Shown: positions 7,099 through 15,313, counted from the first letter of the stretch. The stretch is DNA of 15,735 nucleotides from Alphaproteobacteria bacterium (GCA_028284025.1 JANQSM010000072.1:1-15735); one strand, 5' to 3'. Notes: generated by a model not told the origin, from the letters alone. Program-made: numbers and translations.

Positions 7099-7155
7099 AG
7101 GACTGTACTTCCGATAGTTAGAAGGGATTGTTTGAACAATAATAAAGTATACAAG

Positions 7156-8439
7156 ATGAGTCCAACCGAAAAAATCGCCGTGATTGGCTTAGGCTACGTC
7201 GGTCTACCGTTATGCCTGGCATTGGCTGAGAAATTTGGCAACGTGATTGGCTTTGATATTAATGCGGTCCGCGTCAAAGAACTGAAAAACGGTGTGGATG
7301 TAACACAAGAAGCAGATCCAGCGGTTTTAAAAAAAACAGCCGCGCAGTTTACGACCAGCTTAAAAGACTTAAAAGACTGTACTTTCTTTATCATCACCGT
7401 GCCCACTCCAGTAGATGGCAATAAAAATCCTGATCTAACCCCAGTGAAAAAAGCCAGCGAAGCAGTAGGGAACATTTTAAAAAAAGGGTCCGTTGTTGTA
7501 TTGGAATCTACCGTTTACCCCGGTGTTACAGAAGAAATCTGCGGTCCGATCATTGCGAAAACTTCTGGGCTGAAGCAAGGCCAGGATTTTAAATTGGGGT
7601 ATTCTCCGGAACGGATTAACCCGGGCGACAAGGTGCATACCCTGGCCAATATTGTAAAGGTGGTATCCGGACAAGATGATGAAACACTTGCGCGGGTGGC
7701 AAAAGTTTATGAAAGCATTATTACTGCCGGCATTCACAAAGCCCCCTCCATCAAAGTGGCGGAAGCCGCCAAGGTAATTGAAAATACCCAGCGGGATTTA
7801 AATATTTCTCTGATGAATGAATTGGCTATTATTTTTGACAAACTTGATTTGCGCACCAAAGACGTGCTGGCTGCTGCCGGAAGCAAATGGAATTTCCTGA
7901 ACTTTACACCAGGCCTTGTCGGAGGACACTGCATTGGCGTGGACCCCTATTATCTAACCACCAAGGCGCAGGAGATTGGATACAACCCGGAAGTCATTCT
8001 GGCTGGGCGCCGCATTAACGACGGCATGGGAGCCTTCATCGCCCAAAAAACCATTAAATTGCTGGGACAGGCCGGGCATAAAGCCACCAAAGCTAAAGTT
8101 GCGATTTTGGGATTAAGCTTCAAGGAAAATGTACCAGATCTACGCAATAGCCGTGTTCCCGACATTCTAGAAGAATTTAAAGAATATGGAATGGAGGTTT
8201 TGATCCATGATCCCTTGGCTGACAGGAAAGAAGCAAAGGAAGAATACAATATTACTTTGTGCAAAGACCAGGACCTAAAAGATATGGCGGCTTTGATTTT
8301 TGCAGTACCACACCAAACTTATCTGGACAAGGGACCGACTTACCTGAAAAAGTTTCTAAAGCCGGAAGCTGTCGTTATTGATGTAAAATCCGCCCTTAAC
8401 CCAGACGATTTCCAGAAGTATCAATATTGGAGTTTGTAG
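7156..8439 (+). CDS. tviB: UDP-N-acetylhexosamine 6-dehydrogenase, TviB/WbpA type
   Basis: Oxidises the C6 hydroxyl of a UDP-HexNAc (UDP-GlcNAc or UDP-GalNAc) to the uronic acid with two NAD+, feeding capsule or O-antigen synthesis. The 427 residues show the Rossmann motif GLGYVGLP at 11-18, TVPTPVD at 81-87, STVYPG at 118-123, SPERINPGDK at 150-159 (typical of the HexNAc branch rather than UDP-glucose dehydrogenases), AEAAKVIENTQRD at 202-214 and GGHCIGVDPYYL at 256-267 with catalytic Cys259. All catalytic positions look intact. The frame is open upstream to 7024, but that stretch is antisense to the glycosyltransferase; the ATG at 7156 begins just before the family's first strand. Only a weak ribosome site (AAG) precedes it. 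TviB- and WbpO-like members cannot be told apart here. Confidence 0.95.
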   Translation: MSPTEKIAVIGLGYVGLPLCLALAEKFGNVIGFDINAVRVKELKNGVDVTQEADPAVLKKTAAQFTTSLKDLKDCTFFIITVPTPVDGNKNPDLTPVKKASEAVGNILKKGSVVVLESTVYPGVTEEICGPIIAKTSGLKQGQDFKLGYSPERINPGDKVHTLANIVKVVSGQDDETLARVAKVYESIITAGIHKAPSIKVAEAAKVIENTQRDLNISLMNELAIIFDKLDLRTKDVLAAAGSKWNFLNFTPGLVGGHCIGVDPYYLTTKAQEIGYNPEVILAGRRINDGMGAFIAQKTIKLLGQAGHKATKAKVAILGLSFKENVPDLRNSRVPDILEEFKEYGMEVLIHDPLADRKEAKEEYNITLCKDQDLKDMAALIFAVPHQTYLDKGPTYLKKFLKPEAVVIDVKSALNPDDFQKYQYWSL

Positions 8440-8442
8440 CGC

Positions 8443-8454
8443 TGCTACGTAGCA
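8443..8454. repeat. 12-bp perfect palindrome joining two convergent stop codons
   Basis: TGCTACGTAGCA reads the same on both strands. It contains the trhO stop (TAG on the minus strand, 8445-8447). The dehydrogenase stop at 8437-8439 lies within an overlapping GTAGC-GCT-GCTAC inverted repeat (8436-8448). Only 5 bp separate the two genes, and no T-tract is present. Confidence 0.6.
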
Positions 8455-9266
8455 CAGTGGATACACTGTACGCCTGGAATATGTTGTGGCTTGCAACGGT
8501 CTTTGGTTTCCAGTTTTGTGCCACAATTTGGACAGTGTTCAGAATTTTTAGTTTCCTGTAAATCATGGTTTACGGCAATGCGCTCATCAAAAACAAAGCA
8601 ATCCCCTTCCCACAAACTTTGCTCTTTAGGCGTATCTTCCAGATATTGCAAAATTCCGCCATTTAGATGATATACTTCTTCAAACCCCATCTGCTTTAAA
8701 AGAGAAGTAGATTTTTCACACCGAATACCGCCCGTACAAAACATGGCTACTTTCTTATTCTTTGCCGGGTCCAGGTTTTGTTTCACAAAATCTGGCAACT
8801 GTTTAAAGGTTTTGGTTTTTGGGTCAACCGCATTTTTGAATGTCCCGACGTGAGTCTCATAATCATTGCGGGTATCAACTACCACAACGTTCGGGTCTTC
8901 CAGTAATTCATTCCATTTTTTTGAGTCCACATGAATTCCAACCATTTCTGTTGGATTAGCCGGAACCCCCATAGAAACAATTTCTTTACGCACCCGGACC
9001 TTGATTTTGCCGAAGGGGTGGGCATCTGCCCAGCTTTCTTTATAACCCATATCTTCAAACGCAGGGTTAGCGCGCAAAAAGTCCAGCAAATTGCGCGTAT
9101 CTTCTGCCAAACCTGAAACGGTCCCATTGATACCTTCTTCCGCCAAATATATTGTGCCCCGCACGCCATTATTTTCCATAAATTGTTTGATAATAGCTTG
9201 CAGCGCCGGCAAGTCACTGAGCTTGACGAACTTGTAAAAAGTTGCGATTAAATAGGTCTTCTCCAT
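8445..9266 (-). CDS. trhO: tRNA uridine(34) hydroxylase TrhO (rhodanese-like)
   Basis: Oxygen-dependent hydroxylation of wobble uridine 34 in tRNA, the first step towards 5-(carboxy)methoxyuridine; cytoplasmic. The 273 residues show an N-terminal acylphosphatase-like domain (MEKTYLIATFYKF, then EEGINGTV at 43-50), a rhodanese domain with VVDTRNDYE at 129-137 and the active loop FCTGGIRCEKS at 176-186 (Cys177 and Cys183), and a C-terminal Cys-rich zinc-type region (Cys245, Cys248, Cys258, Cys268, Cys271). Length fits the family. The frame extends upstream to 9497, but those 77 codons are antisense to the O-methyltransferase gene, so ATG 9266 is chosen. The ribosome site is weak. It is divergent from the next gene by 40 bp and convergent on the dehydrogenase. 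Confidence 0.93.
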   Translation of the reverse strand: MEKTYLIATFYKFVKLSDLPALQAIIKQFMENNGVRGTIYLAEEGINGTVSGLAEDTRNLLDFLRANPAFEDMGYKESWADAHPFGKIKVRVRKEIVSMGVPANPTEMVGIHVDSKKWNELLEDPNVVVVDTRNDYETHVGTFKNAVDPKTKTFKQLPDFVKQNLDPAKNKKVAMFCTGGIRCEKSTSLLKQMGFEEVYHLNGGILQYLEDTPKEQSLWEGDCFVFDERIAVNHDLQETKNSEHCPNCGTKLETKDRCKPQHIPGVQCIHCAT

Positions 9267-9306
9267 AACGCGTCTTACATACCCCAACGAAAGGGAAAAT
9301 GCAACA

Positions 9307-9972
9307 ATGACAACAAAAACACTGACCATTACAGAAGATTTACAACAGTATTTAATGGAAACAGGCGTGCGTGAACCAGCCGTACTGAACCAGCTACGTG
9401 AAGTTACTGCTACCCTCCGCGGTGCCCAAATGCAAATTTCCCCTGAACAAGGCCAGTTTATGCGTTTTTTGATACAAATTCTAAATGCCAAAAACATCCT
9501 TGAGATCGGTACGTTTACGGGCTACAGCTCAATTTGCATGGCGATGGAATTACCCGCCGACGGCCAATTGATTGCTTGTGATTTGCCTGGAGAGTCCAAT
9601 GACATCGCCCGGGATTTCTGGAAAAAAGCCGGAGTTGAAGACAAAATTTCTTTCCGCCTGGAAGGGGCGCTGGCCGTGCTGGATGAATTATTGACCGAAG
9701 ACAACAATCACGGCCGGTTTGATTTTGCTTTTATTGATGCGGATAAAAAGAGCTATGATGCCTATTATGAAAAGTGCCTGAAGTTGCTGCGCCCCGGGGG
9801 CATTATCGCCATTGACAACATGCTGTGGAGCGGAAGAGTCGTGAATGCTGCCAATGATGATGACCAGACTCAGGCACTGGATGCCCTGAATCGCAAAATT
9901 CATAAAGATACCAGAGTGTTCCCTTCACTTGTCCCCATTGCAGATGGCTTGATGCTGGCGCGCAAAATTTAA
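9307..9972 (+). CDS. SAM-dependent O-methyltransferase, caffeoyl-CoA OMT family
   Basis: A class I methyltransferase of the metal-dependent catechol/caffeoyl-CoA type, 221 residues, cytoplasmic. Seen: motif I ILEIGTFTGYSS at 64-75 (SAM binding), CDLPGE at 91-96 in place of the more usual acidic strand end, metal-site FIDADKKSY at 142-150 with Asp144, and AIDNMLWSG at 168-176 with Asp170-Asn171. The C-terminus PIADGLMLARK is typical. The substrate is unknown: bacterial members methylate small catechols or natural products. AAAGGGA lies about 8 nt before the ATG. It is 66 bp upstream of the small membrane protein gene and probably shares its transcript, which ends at the terminator at 10487-10518. 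Confidence 0.93.
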   Translation: MTTKTLTITEDLQQYLMETGVREPAVLNQLREVTATLRGAQMQISPEQGQFMRFLIQILNAKNILEIGTFTGYSSICMAMELPADGQLIACDLPGESNDIARDFWKKAGVEDKISFRLEGALAVLDELLTEDNNHGRFDFAFIDADKKSYDAYYEKCLKLLRPGGIIAIDNMLWSGRVVNAANDDDQTQALDALNRKIHKDTRVFPSLVPIADGLMLARKI

Positions 9973-10038
9973 AAAATTGAGCCAATTTCATTTGTGCAGT
10001 ATTATTGTGTGATTGGTTTAACGTTTGAAGAGGAACTT

Positions 10039-10440
10039 ATGAATACCAAACGCTTTGTTATGGCCGGCGTAGCGGCCTTTATTTTCACCTTTTTGTTTGA
10101 CTGGGCATTCCATGGGACAATCCTGATGGACATGTACGCTCAAACTGCCGATGTGTGGCGCCCTATGGAAGAAATGGAACTGTATCATCAGTGGATGTTG
10201 CTAACCCAGATTCTGATTTCTTTAGTTATCACCTATATCTTTGTCCAAAATTATGAAGCCAAAGGTATCCAGGAAGGGGTACGCTTTGGAGTAATGATTG
10301 GTCTTTTAATCGGGGTCTTACAATTTGGTAGCTATGGATACTTGCCTATCCCAATGGATTTGGCTGTTTTCTGGTTACTGGGTAGTGTCGTATACGGTGT
10401 TGGTATCGGCGTTGTCCTAAGCCTGGTTTACAAAAATTGA
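10039..10440 (+). CDS. Small four-helix inner-membrane protein, unknown function
   Basis: A 133-residue hydrophobic protein with probable membrane helices at about 5-22, 52-70, 80-98 and 107-130. Visible signatures are DWAFHGTIL at 21-29, the W40-R41-P42 plus MEEM stretch, YEAKGIQEGVRFGVMIG at 72-88 and the Pro-rich turn YLPIPMD at 101-107. From memory, similar four-helix proteins with a His-Gly and an EGxRxG motif occur as uncharacterised proteins in many Gram-negative bacteria; I cannot name a family. ATG 10039 is preferred because AGAGG lies 6-8 nt before it; an ATG at 9994 in the same frame has none and would add a polar leader. It follows the O-methyltransferase and is followed by a terminator. 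Confidence 0.82.
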   Translation: MNTKRFVMAGVAAFIFTFLFDWAFHGTILMDMYAQTADVWRPMEEMELYHQWMLLTQILISLVITYIFVQNYEAKGIQEGVRFGVMIGLLIGVLQFGSYGYLPIPMDLAVFWLLGSVVYGVGIGVVLSLVYKN

Positions 10441-10453
10441 TGTAATTAAACCC

Positions 10454-10481
10454 GTCATTACGGCTTCTGTGCCGACATGAC
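10454..10481. repeat. Hairpin with interrupted stem between gene and terminator
   Basis: GTCAT-TA-CGGC, loop TTCTGT, then GCCG-AC-ATGAC: nine paired bases with a 2x2 internal bulge. No T-tract follows. The GTCAT...ATGAC ends resemble those of small dispersed palindromic repeats in some bacteria. Only one copy was noticed in this window. Confidence 0.45.
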
Positions 10482-10486
10482 AAATC

Positions 10487-10518
10487 AAAGGGCCGATCTT
10501 TTTTAAGGTTGGCCTTTT
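10487..10518 (+). terminator. Rho-independent terminator after the membrane protein gene
   Basis: AAAGGGCCGATCTT pairs with AAGGTTGGCCTTTT around a TTTT loop: 14 pairs including a few G-T. It lies 46 bp after the stop codon and faces the convergent small secreted-protein gene (stop at 10546), so it may serve both. Confidence 0.75.
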
Positions 10519-10545
10519 GCTATTCAACCCGTCTATTATGCCGAT

Positions 10546-10980
10546 CTATTGTGTAAGGGGTTCTTCCGGAGATTTTTGCGTCTGGTTGGTCACATTAAAC
10601 AGGAATTCATATTTCTGGCCCGTTTCCAAAGTTGCTCGCAAACGTCCTCCCATAGTGGCTCCACGTTCAAGACCCTCAGCCAGCTCCACCATCTGGTCGG
10701 GTTGATGCTGACCATGTAGAGTCATAATCGCGTCAGTCACTTTGGTACATTGATCAAAGTCACATACATTGCCGGAAAGAGAGACACTGTTTTTGTGCAC
10801 TTCTACTTCAATCCAGTAATTTTCATCAAATTCAATATAAAAGGAAAGAGCAGAAACACCATCTGGCGCCTCTAAAACTGTGAAGGTGCCAGTATAGGTG
10901 CGATTCGGTTGTAAATCAGGATACTGCATAGCGGTACACATGATAAAAATCAGCAGTATTCCGAAAAGTTTGCGGTACAT
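10546..10980 (-). CDS. Small secreted protein of unknown function
   Basis: Not recognised. The 144-residue protein has a Sec signal peptide (MYRKLFGILLIFIMCTAMQ, cleavage near 18-20). Residues ~25-135 alternate polar and hydrophobic residues, suggesting a beta-rich domain, with Cys73 and Cys78 spaced for a periplasmic disulfide. The tail is acidic and Pro-rich. Cys15 sits in the hydrophobic stretch, but Met before it is a poor lipobox, so a lipoprotein is unlikely. AGGGGA ends 4-5 nt before the ATG. It is divergent from the binding-protein gene across 182 bp, so the two could share regulation, and convergent on the membrane-protein gene. Composition is like that of neighbouring genes. Confidence 0.75.
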   Translation of the reverse strand: MYRKLFGILLIFIMCTAMQYPDLQPNRTYTGTFTVLEAPDGVSALSFYIEFDENYWIEVEVHKNSVSLSGNVCDFDQCTKVTDAIMTLHGQHQPDQMVELAEGLERGATMGGRLRATLETGQKYEFLFNVTNQTQKSPEEPLTQ

Positions 10981-11098
10981 ATTTCCCCTTTTTACGTGAT
11001 AGTTACAACAGTATAATCACTCAACCTTATGATCAAAAACTTAAATATTCCAAACCTGTGAACAAGGTTTTTTCGCTCTAAAAAAATCAACCTTAAAT

Positions 11099-11130
11099 TT
11101 AAATAAACCTTAAACAATACACCATAGAAT
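11099..11130 (+). promoter_or_regulatory. Candidate promoter with CtrA-like TTAA-N7-TTAA site and -10
   Basis: TTAA (11099-11102), seven bases, then TTAA (11110-11113) match the full CtrA half-site spacing. A -10-like TAGAAT (5 of 6) lies at 11125-11130, 33 bp before the ATG at 11163, and no -35 hexamer is seen. The site overlaps the expected -35 position, as in activated promoters. A direct repeat AACCTTAAA (11089-11097 and 11106-11114) overlaps it. AT-richness makes chance matches possible. Confidence 0.35.
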
Positions 11131-11162
11131 ACATATGCCATCTATTGAATCAGGAGCATACT

Positions 11163-11924
11163 ATGGTGCGATATTTATGCCTTGTTTTACTATTCTTGCT
11201 GTGTGCCGGGATTGGTCACGCCCAGCCAGTGGTACGTATCAGTGGATCTACTACTGTAAGCGGGTTTATCGCAATGGAAAAGAAAGCCGATGTTGAACAG
11301 GAAACAGGGGCCAGAATTTTTCTGTACGTCAATGGATCCGGGCTTGGGTTTCAAAGTCTTCTAGACGGTAAGTCTGACATTGCCATGAGTTCAGCAGACC
11401 CCCTGCTGCTAAAAGATAAATATAATGTCAACGACCGTGTCTTTAGAAACATCGAAGTACATAAACTGGGAGAATCGCGTGTTGCGCTGGCAATCCATCC
11501 TTCCAATCCAGTGGAAGAACTAAGCCATAAAAAAGTAAAAGATATTCTGACTGGAAAAATTACGAATTGGAAACAGGTTGGCGGCAAAGATATACCAGTC
11601 AGAATTATACTAGAGCCAATGTCCAACGGAATTAGATCTACGGCAAAAGAACTGGTTCTAGAAGGAGATTCTTTCAATGGCACAATCAGCACCGTGCCTA
11701 CAGCGTTCCGGATTGTCGATATTGTTTCAAGAGTAGAGGGCGCAATTGGGGTGACGTCTCTTGCTCTTTATAACTCAAAGATAAAAGAGCTGAAAGTAAC
11801 AGGCAAAAAGTTTGGGCAACCTTTATTAATGATAACAACTAAAGATGCCTCAGAAGCAACCAAGAATGTCATCAAAACATACCAAAAGATGGTAAGTGAG
11901 AAATATGATCAGGAAAATTTTTAA
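11163..11924 (+). CDS. PstS-like periplasmic substrate-binding protein
   Basis: A solute-binding protein of the phosphate-binding-like superfamily, 253 residues, periplasmic. Signal peptide 1-20 ([13 protein letters not shown], cleavage before Gln21). The mature start [13 protein letters not shown] at 23-35 is the first lobe; [20 protein letters not shown] follows at about 57-76, where PstS has its ligand loop; NPVEEL and ITNWKQVGG match the middle of the family; [14 protein letters not shown] replaces the usual phosphate-contacting SGT loop, so the ligand may not be phosphate. ATG 11163 has GGAG 6 nt upstream; the in-frame TTG at 11145 would break the signal peptide. No pstCAB genes are present. 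The 3' end overlaps the sensor kinase gene by 20 bp, so the two are probably co-translated. Confidence 0.9.
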   Translation: MVRYLCLVLLFLLCAGIGHAQPVVRISGSTTVSGFIAMEKKADVEQETGARIFLYVNGSGLGFQSLLDGKSDIAMSSADPLLLKDKYNVNDRVFRNIEVHKLGESRVALAIHPSNPVEELSHKKVKDILTGKITNWKQVGGKDIPVRIILEPMSNGIRSTAKELVLEGDSFNGTISTVPTAFRIVDIVSRVEGAIGVTSLALYNSKIKELKVTGKKFGQPLLMITTKDASEATKNVIKTYQKMVSEKYDQENF

Positions 11925-13740
11925 AACTCAATTAAAAGAAAAAACGTCTTTTATGCTGCGTTTATACGCTTTGGTTGGTATTTCTATTATTGCCATTCTG
12001 ACGGTTATGCTCATCACTAATCTTTTCAATCCAACCAAGATTACAGAAAAAGGAATCTACATTTCTGACACCATTGTGCATGACTATGATGAGATTTTGC
12101 AAATCATGGAGCTAATCAATGAAAGCAAAGATATTCTTTCCCAGATTCCTTATCAGATAGATTCAGAGATAATAATAGAAAAGAAAGAGTTATTTTTTGA
12201 AAAACTGGATCATCTGGATCACCAGATTGCACATCACATTGAAGAGACCCCCACTTTAAAAGACGATTATCAACCTCTGCTTGCCTTGCTATCAAACTAT
12301 AAAAATAAAGCGGATGAGGTTATCAGCCGTTCAGAAGTTTTTGATCAAGTCCCCGCTCTGGAGCTTTACAAAAACGACGTAAAAGCACTGGAAAGGCAAA
12401 TCAGCGTTGAAACAGCGGCTGTAGTTTACAAGGTTAAAGCTGAAACCACAAAAAAGCAAAAAGGATTATATGACCAATCTATTGAGTGGCACAATATCAT
12501 GCTGATTGTCTCTGCATCCCTTCTTTTATGTGTCGTATTTCTTAGTGTTACCATCTCCAGAGACCAGATCAATTTCATTAAGGAATTAATTGGTTCACGC
12601 GAACAAGCAAAATCTGCCAATGTGGCAAAGTCTGAATTCCTGGCGAATATGAGTCATGAAATCCGTACCCCGATGAATGCAATTTTGGGCATGGCTCAGT
12701 TACTTCAATATACAGAGCTTTCCAAAGAGCAGGAAGATTACAGCTCCATTTTGATTAATTCGGCCAATAACCTCCTCAGTATTATTGATGATATTCTGGA
12801 TCTGGCAAAAATTGAATCTGGACGCATTGAAGTAGAAAACATCCCTCTTGATTTACAAAAACTAACCTATGAAATTGAGCAGCTTTATTCAGCGCGAGCA
12901 ACGGAGAAAGGTCTGGAGCTAAAATACACTTTTGATGAAAGTTCACCCCAGCAGGTGTATTCTGACCCTGTACGAATTCGCCAGATCCTGACAAACCTTA
13001 TCAGTAATGCTATTAAATTTACAGATACCGGGTATGTTGAACTTAGCATTTCCTCAACCCGGTTAGATTATAACATGCACGAATTCTGTTTTAAGGTCAC
13101 AGATACAGGAATCGGAATTCCTGAAGAAAAACAAAGTCATATTTTCGAAGAATTTACCCAGGCCGATAGCAGCACCACCCGCACCTATGGCGGTACCGGA
13201 TTGGGGCTTTCAATTTGTAATCGTTTGGCTCATTTAATGGATGGAGATATCCGCCTTGAAAGTGAAGAAGGAAAAGGGTCCACTTTTACTCTGACGCTTA
13301 CTCTGGCTGAAGCTTCCGAGAATACAGTTGAAGATCCCAATGAAAAGAAAGAAATCAATAGTGTGGTTACGACAAAATCAACCCAGATTTTGCTTGTGGA
13401 AGATAATCCCACCAACCAGCTGTTAGGAAAAGCAGTTCTTACCAAGCTGGGGTATGCCGTTGAGTTGGCAGAAAATGGTGCTGAAGCCATTGATGCAGTT
13501 GCCAAGAAACAGTACGCAGCCGTTCTTATGGATATTCAAATGCCCGTCATGGATGGCTTGACCGCCATGCATAAAATCAAGGAAATTAAAAATGGTACGG
13601 CCCCGCCGATTATTGCTCTGACTGCCCACGCCATGAAGGGAGAACGGGAAAAATACATCAAAGCCGGTATGGATGATTATATTGCTAAACCTCTTAAAAT
13701 AGATGAGCTTAAAAGCATTCTTAAAAAACACGCTGCCTGA
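11905..13740 (+). CDS. Membrane hybrid sensor histidine kinase (HisKA-HATPase-REC)
   Basis: An inner-membrane kinase that would autophosphorylate on His and pass phosphate to its own receiver. Of 611 residues: TM1 about 20-40; a periplasmic stretch 41-196 rich in Glu, Lys and Leu that looks like a helical bundle; TM2 about 198-218; no clear HAMP; HisKA with [14 protein letters not shown] (His251); HATPase with [18 protein letters not shown] and GGTGLGLS; a receiver at about 494-610 with acidic pair Glu499-Asp500, phospho-acceptor Asp543 in [11 protein letters not shown] and Lys595 in KPL. ATG 11905 is chosen for the GTGAG just upstream; GTG 11896 is an alternative (614 residues). It overlaps the binding-protein gene, implying the binding protein is its periplasmic input. 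No HPt protein or partner regulator is nearby. Confidence 0.95.
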   Translation: MIRKIFKTQLKEKTSFMLRLYALVGISIIAILTVMLITNLFNPTKITEKGIYISDTIVHDYDEILQIMELINESKDILSQIPYQIDSEIIIEKKELFFEKLDHLDHQIAHHIEETPTLKDDYQPLLALLSNYKNKADEVISRSEVFDQVPALELYKNDVKALERQISVETAAVVYKVKAETTKKQKGLYDQSIEWHNIMLIVSASLLLCVVFLSVTISRDQINFIKELIGSREQAKSANVAKSEFLANMSHEIRTPMNAILGMAQLLQYTELSKEQEDYSSILINSANNLLSIIDDILDLAKIESGRIEVENIPLDLQKLTYEIEQLYSARATEKGLELKYTFDESSPQQVYSDPVRIRQILTNLISNAIKFTDTGYVELSISSTRLDYNMHEFCFKVTDTGIGIPEEKQSHIFEEFTQADSSTTRTYGGTGLGLSICNRLAHLMDGDIRLESEEGKGSTFTLTLTLAEASENTVEDPNEKKEINSVVTTKSTQILLVEDNPTNQLLGKAVLTKLGYAVELAENGAEAIDAVAKKQYAAVLMDIQMPVMDGLTAMHKIKEIKNGTAPPIIALTAHAMKGEREKYIKAGMDDYIAKPLKIDELKSILKKHAA

Positions 13741-13864
13741 TTTTTTCACTTCATTCGTTCGCAGACCTAGTATTGTTGGTAGGCATATTTGAAAAAAGGC
13801 TTACTAATAGTTGTGTTTTGAGCAGGTTTGTGATTCAATAAAAACCCTGGATATGAGGGCTACC

Positions 13865-14551
13865 ATGCAAACTTTAGGGTTTGATCCATCAGAAAAAATC
13901 ACTCAAATGTCTGCCATTCTTGATAAATTCCTGGCAGACCATCCGTTGTATTTGTCTCCACAGGCCAAACACCAGGTCAGTGTTTTAATGGCGCGTTATT
14001 TTTTAAACGAAGATCCTTTTGAAGAAGACCTGGCTTTTAATTTTCTTAATCGTTTGATGGAATATCGCGTCGAAAAACCAGATGATATTGAAGATATTGA
14101 TCAAGTTGAAAAAGGTCTGATTAAGTTGATTTGTTCCGCTGATGCGCCGGAAGATTCTTCTGCCCAGACACGGCGCTGGATCCGCATTCTGGCCCCGGCA
14201 GCATTGATGATTCTGTTGGCCTTTCCTTTGATGGAAATGATCCCCCAGCAAAATATATTTTTTACCTCCCAGGAAAGTGCCCTGGAAGATCCCCTGAATG
14301 CCACAATCAATGAAACCAAGGCAGCGGAGCTAAAAGGTTTGGTAAAGCAGGTAGTAGAATTGGAAAAACGCCGCGGCAACGATGTTCACCATATGACAGT
14401 TTGGAGCAAAGTGAAAAAACCCTACAATGCCATGAGTTATAAACGTTTTACCCAGGCCCAGTTCCTTCAAGCCAGGCGTTTTCTGCATGACTGGATTGAA
14501 CAGTTGCAGCAGGCTTCTGATACATTCAAAAAAACCGACACAAAAGCATGA
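13865..14551 (+). CDS. Single-pass membrane protein of unknown function
   Basis: Not recognised. The 228-residue protein has an acidic, helical N-terminal half (1-100, with EDPFEEDL and the acidic stretch PDDIEDID), one hydrophobic segment at about 106-127 (ILAPAALMILLAFPLMEM) and a basic C-terminal half, at least partly helical, with ELEKRRG at 165-171 and WSKVKKPYNAMSYKRF at 180-195. There is no signal peptide, so the N-terminus is probably cytoplasmic. ATG 13865 has GAGG 7-8 nt upstream. Earlier in-frame starts (ATG 13853, TTG 13811) lack one. It is 124 bp after the kinase gene and 41 bp before a methyltransferase, so it may begin a transcript with the methyltransferases. The basic C-terminal half could dock a partner or envelope polymer, but nothing shows this directly. 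Confidence 0.75.
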   Translation: MQTLGFDPSEKITQMSAILDKFLADHPLYLSPQAKHQVSVLMARYFLNEDPFEEDLAFNFLNRLMEYRVEKPDDIEDIDQVEKGLIKLICSADAPEDSSAQTRRWIRILAPAALMILLAFPLMEMIPQQNIFFTSQESALEDPLNATINETKAAELKGLVKQVVELEKRRGNDVHHMTVWSKVKKPYNAMSYKRFTQAQFLQARRFLHDWIEQLQQASDTFKKTDTKA

Positions 14552-14592
14552 AAATTAATGACGGCAAATTCTTTGTTTGCTAAGAAGATGCC

Positions 14593-15273
14593 ATGGAAAT
14601 TTTTTATAAAAGCTATAAAAACTTCAAAACCTATGCCACACCGATTCTGAAGACAAAGCATATTCGGCAATTTGATCTGGATTTCTGGCTGCCTTCTGAA
14701 GCGCGCACCGATATGAGTTTTCTGGAACTGGGCTGTGGTGAGGGATTATTCCTGACATATCTGCACCATAAGGGAGCCAAAAATATTACCGGCGTTGACC
14801 ATGATGCCAGTTTAAAAAAGTTTATCCCGCCACGTGTACAATCTGCTTTTAAGGCACAGGATGCTGTACGGTTTCTTGCCACCGCCGCAAGAGGCAAAAA
14901 ACGCTATGATCGAATTATTCTGCTGGACGTGCTGGAACATTTTAACCCGAAAGAAGGCGTTATCTTGCTGCAACGCATGGCTAAGATTTTATCCCCTGAG
15001 GGCAAAATCATGGTGCGTGTTCCAAATGCCTCTTCACCGTGGGGGCTTACCCACCAGTTTGGAGACATGACGCACAAGGCTGCTTATACACCTGACAGCA
15101 TGCAGCAGGTGTGCATTGCCTCTGGATTGACGCTTGAAAAATGCTTTGGTCAAAATGAAGTGAAGCTTGTCCGTCGTTTGAAACAAAAGATAGGTTGCTG
15201 GTTACTCAGCAACATGGCCTTAAAGCCTCCGGCAATTTGGCAAGCCAATCTAATTGGAATTATTACAAAATAA
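14593..15273 (+). CDS. Class I SAM-dependent methyltransferase (Methyltransf_23-like)
   Basis: A small-molecule or glycan methyltransferase, 226 residues, cytoplasmic. Motif I is FLELGCGEG at 43-51, the acidic end of strand 2 is GVDHDAS at 67-73, LLDVLEHF at 110-117 is the post-motif II region seen in Methyltransf_11/23 proteins, LSPEGKIMVRVPN at 133-145 is motif III, and GDMTHKAAYTPDSM at 157-170 contains the His typical of the Methyltransf_23 branch found with glycan clusters. The last ~30 residues are hydrophobic and basic and may touch the membrane. AAGAAG lies 5 nt before the ATG. The next gene, an FkbM-type methyltransferase, starts 40 bp downstream; together they suggest modification of a sugar or lipid-linked glycan. 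The acceptor is unknown. Confidence 0.9.
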   Translation: MEIFYKSYKNFKTYATPILKTKHIRQFDLDFWLPSEARTDMSFLELGCGEGLFLTYLHHKGAKNITGVDHDASLKKFIPPRVQSAFKAQDAVRFLATAARGKKRYDRIILLDVLEHFNPKEGVILLQRMAKILSPEGKIMVRVPNASSPWGLTHQFGDMTHKAAYTPDSMQQVCIASGLTLEKCFGQNEVKLVRRLKQKIGCWLLSNMALKPPAIWQANLIGIITK

Positions 15274-15313
15274 ACTGCTTCATTTTCTTATTTTCAGCGG
15301 TTAAAACTAAGCT

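Noticed and set aside
7024..7155. N-terminal extension of the TviB-like dehydrogenase
   Set aside because: This stretch overlaps the glycosyltransferase gene on the other strand and precedes the normal Rossmann start.
8445..9497. Longer 350-aa version of the TrhO frame
   Set aside because: The extra 77 codons are antisense to the O-methyltransferase gene. TrhO family proteins start at the MEKTYL region (9266).
11052..11070. Hairpin AAACCT/AGGTTT followed by T-run as a terminator
   Set aside because: It has only 6 weak pairs and no plus-strand gene just upstream to terminate. It lies between divergent promoters.
11145..11162. TTG start for the binding protein
   Set aside because: ATG 11163 has a well-placed GGAG and gives a normal signal peptide; the TTG would add polar residues before it.
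13811..13864. TTG 13811 or ATG 13853 start for the single-pass membrane protein
   Set aside because: Neither has a ribosome site; ATG 13865 follows GAGG at normal spacing.
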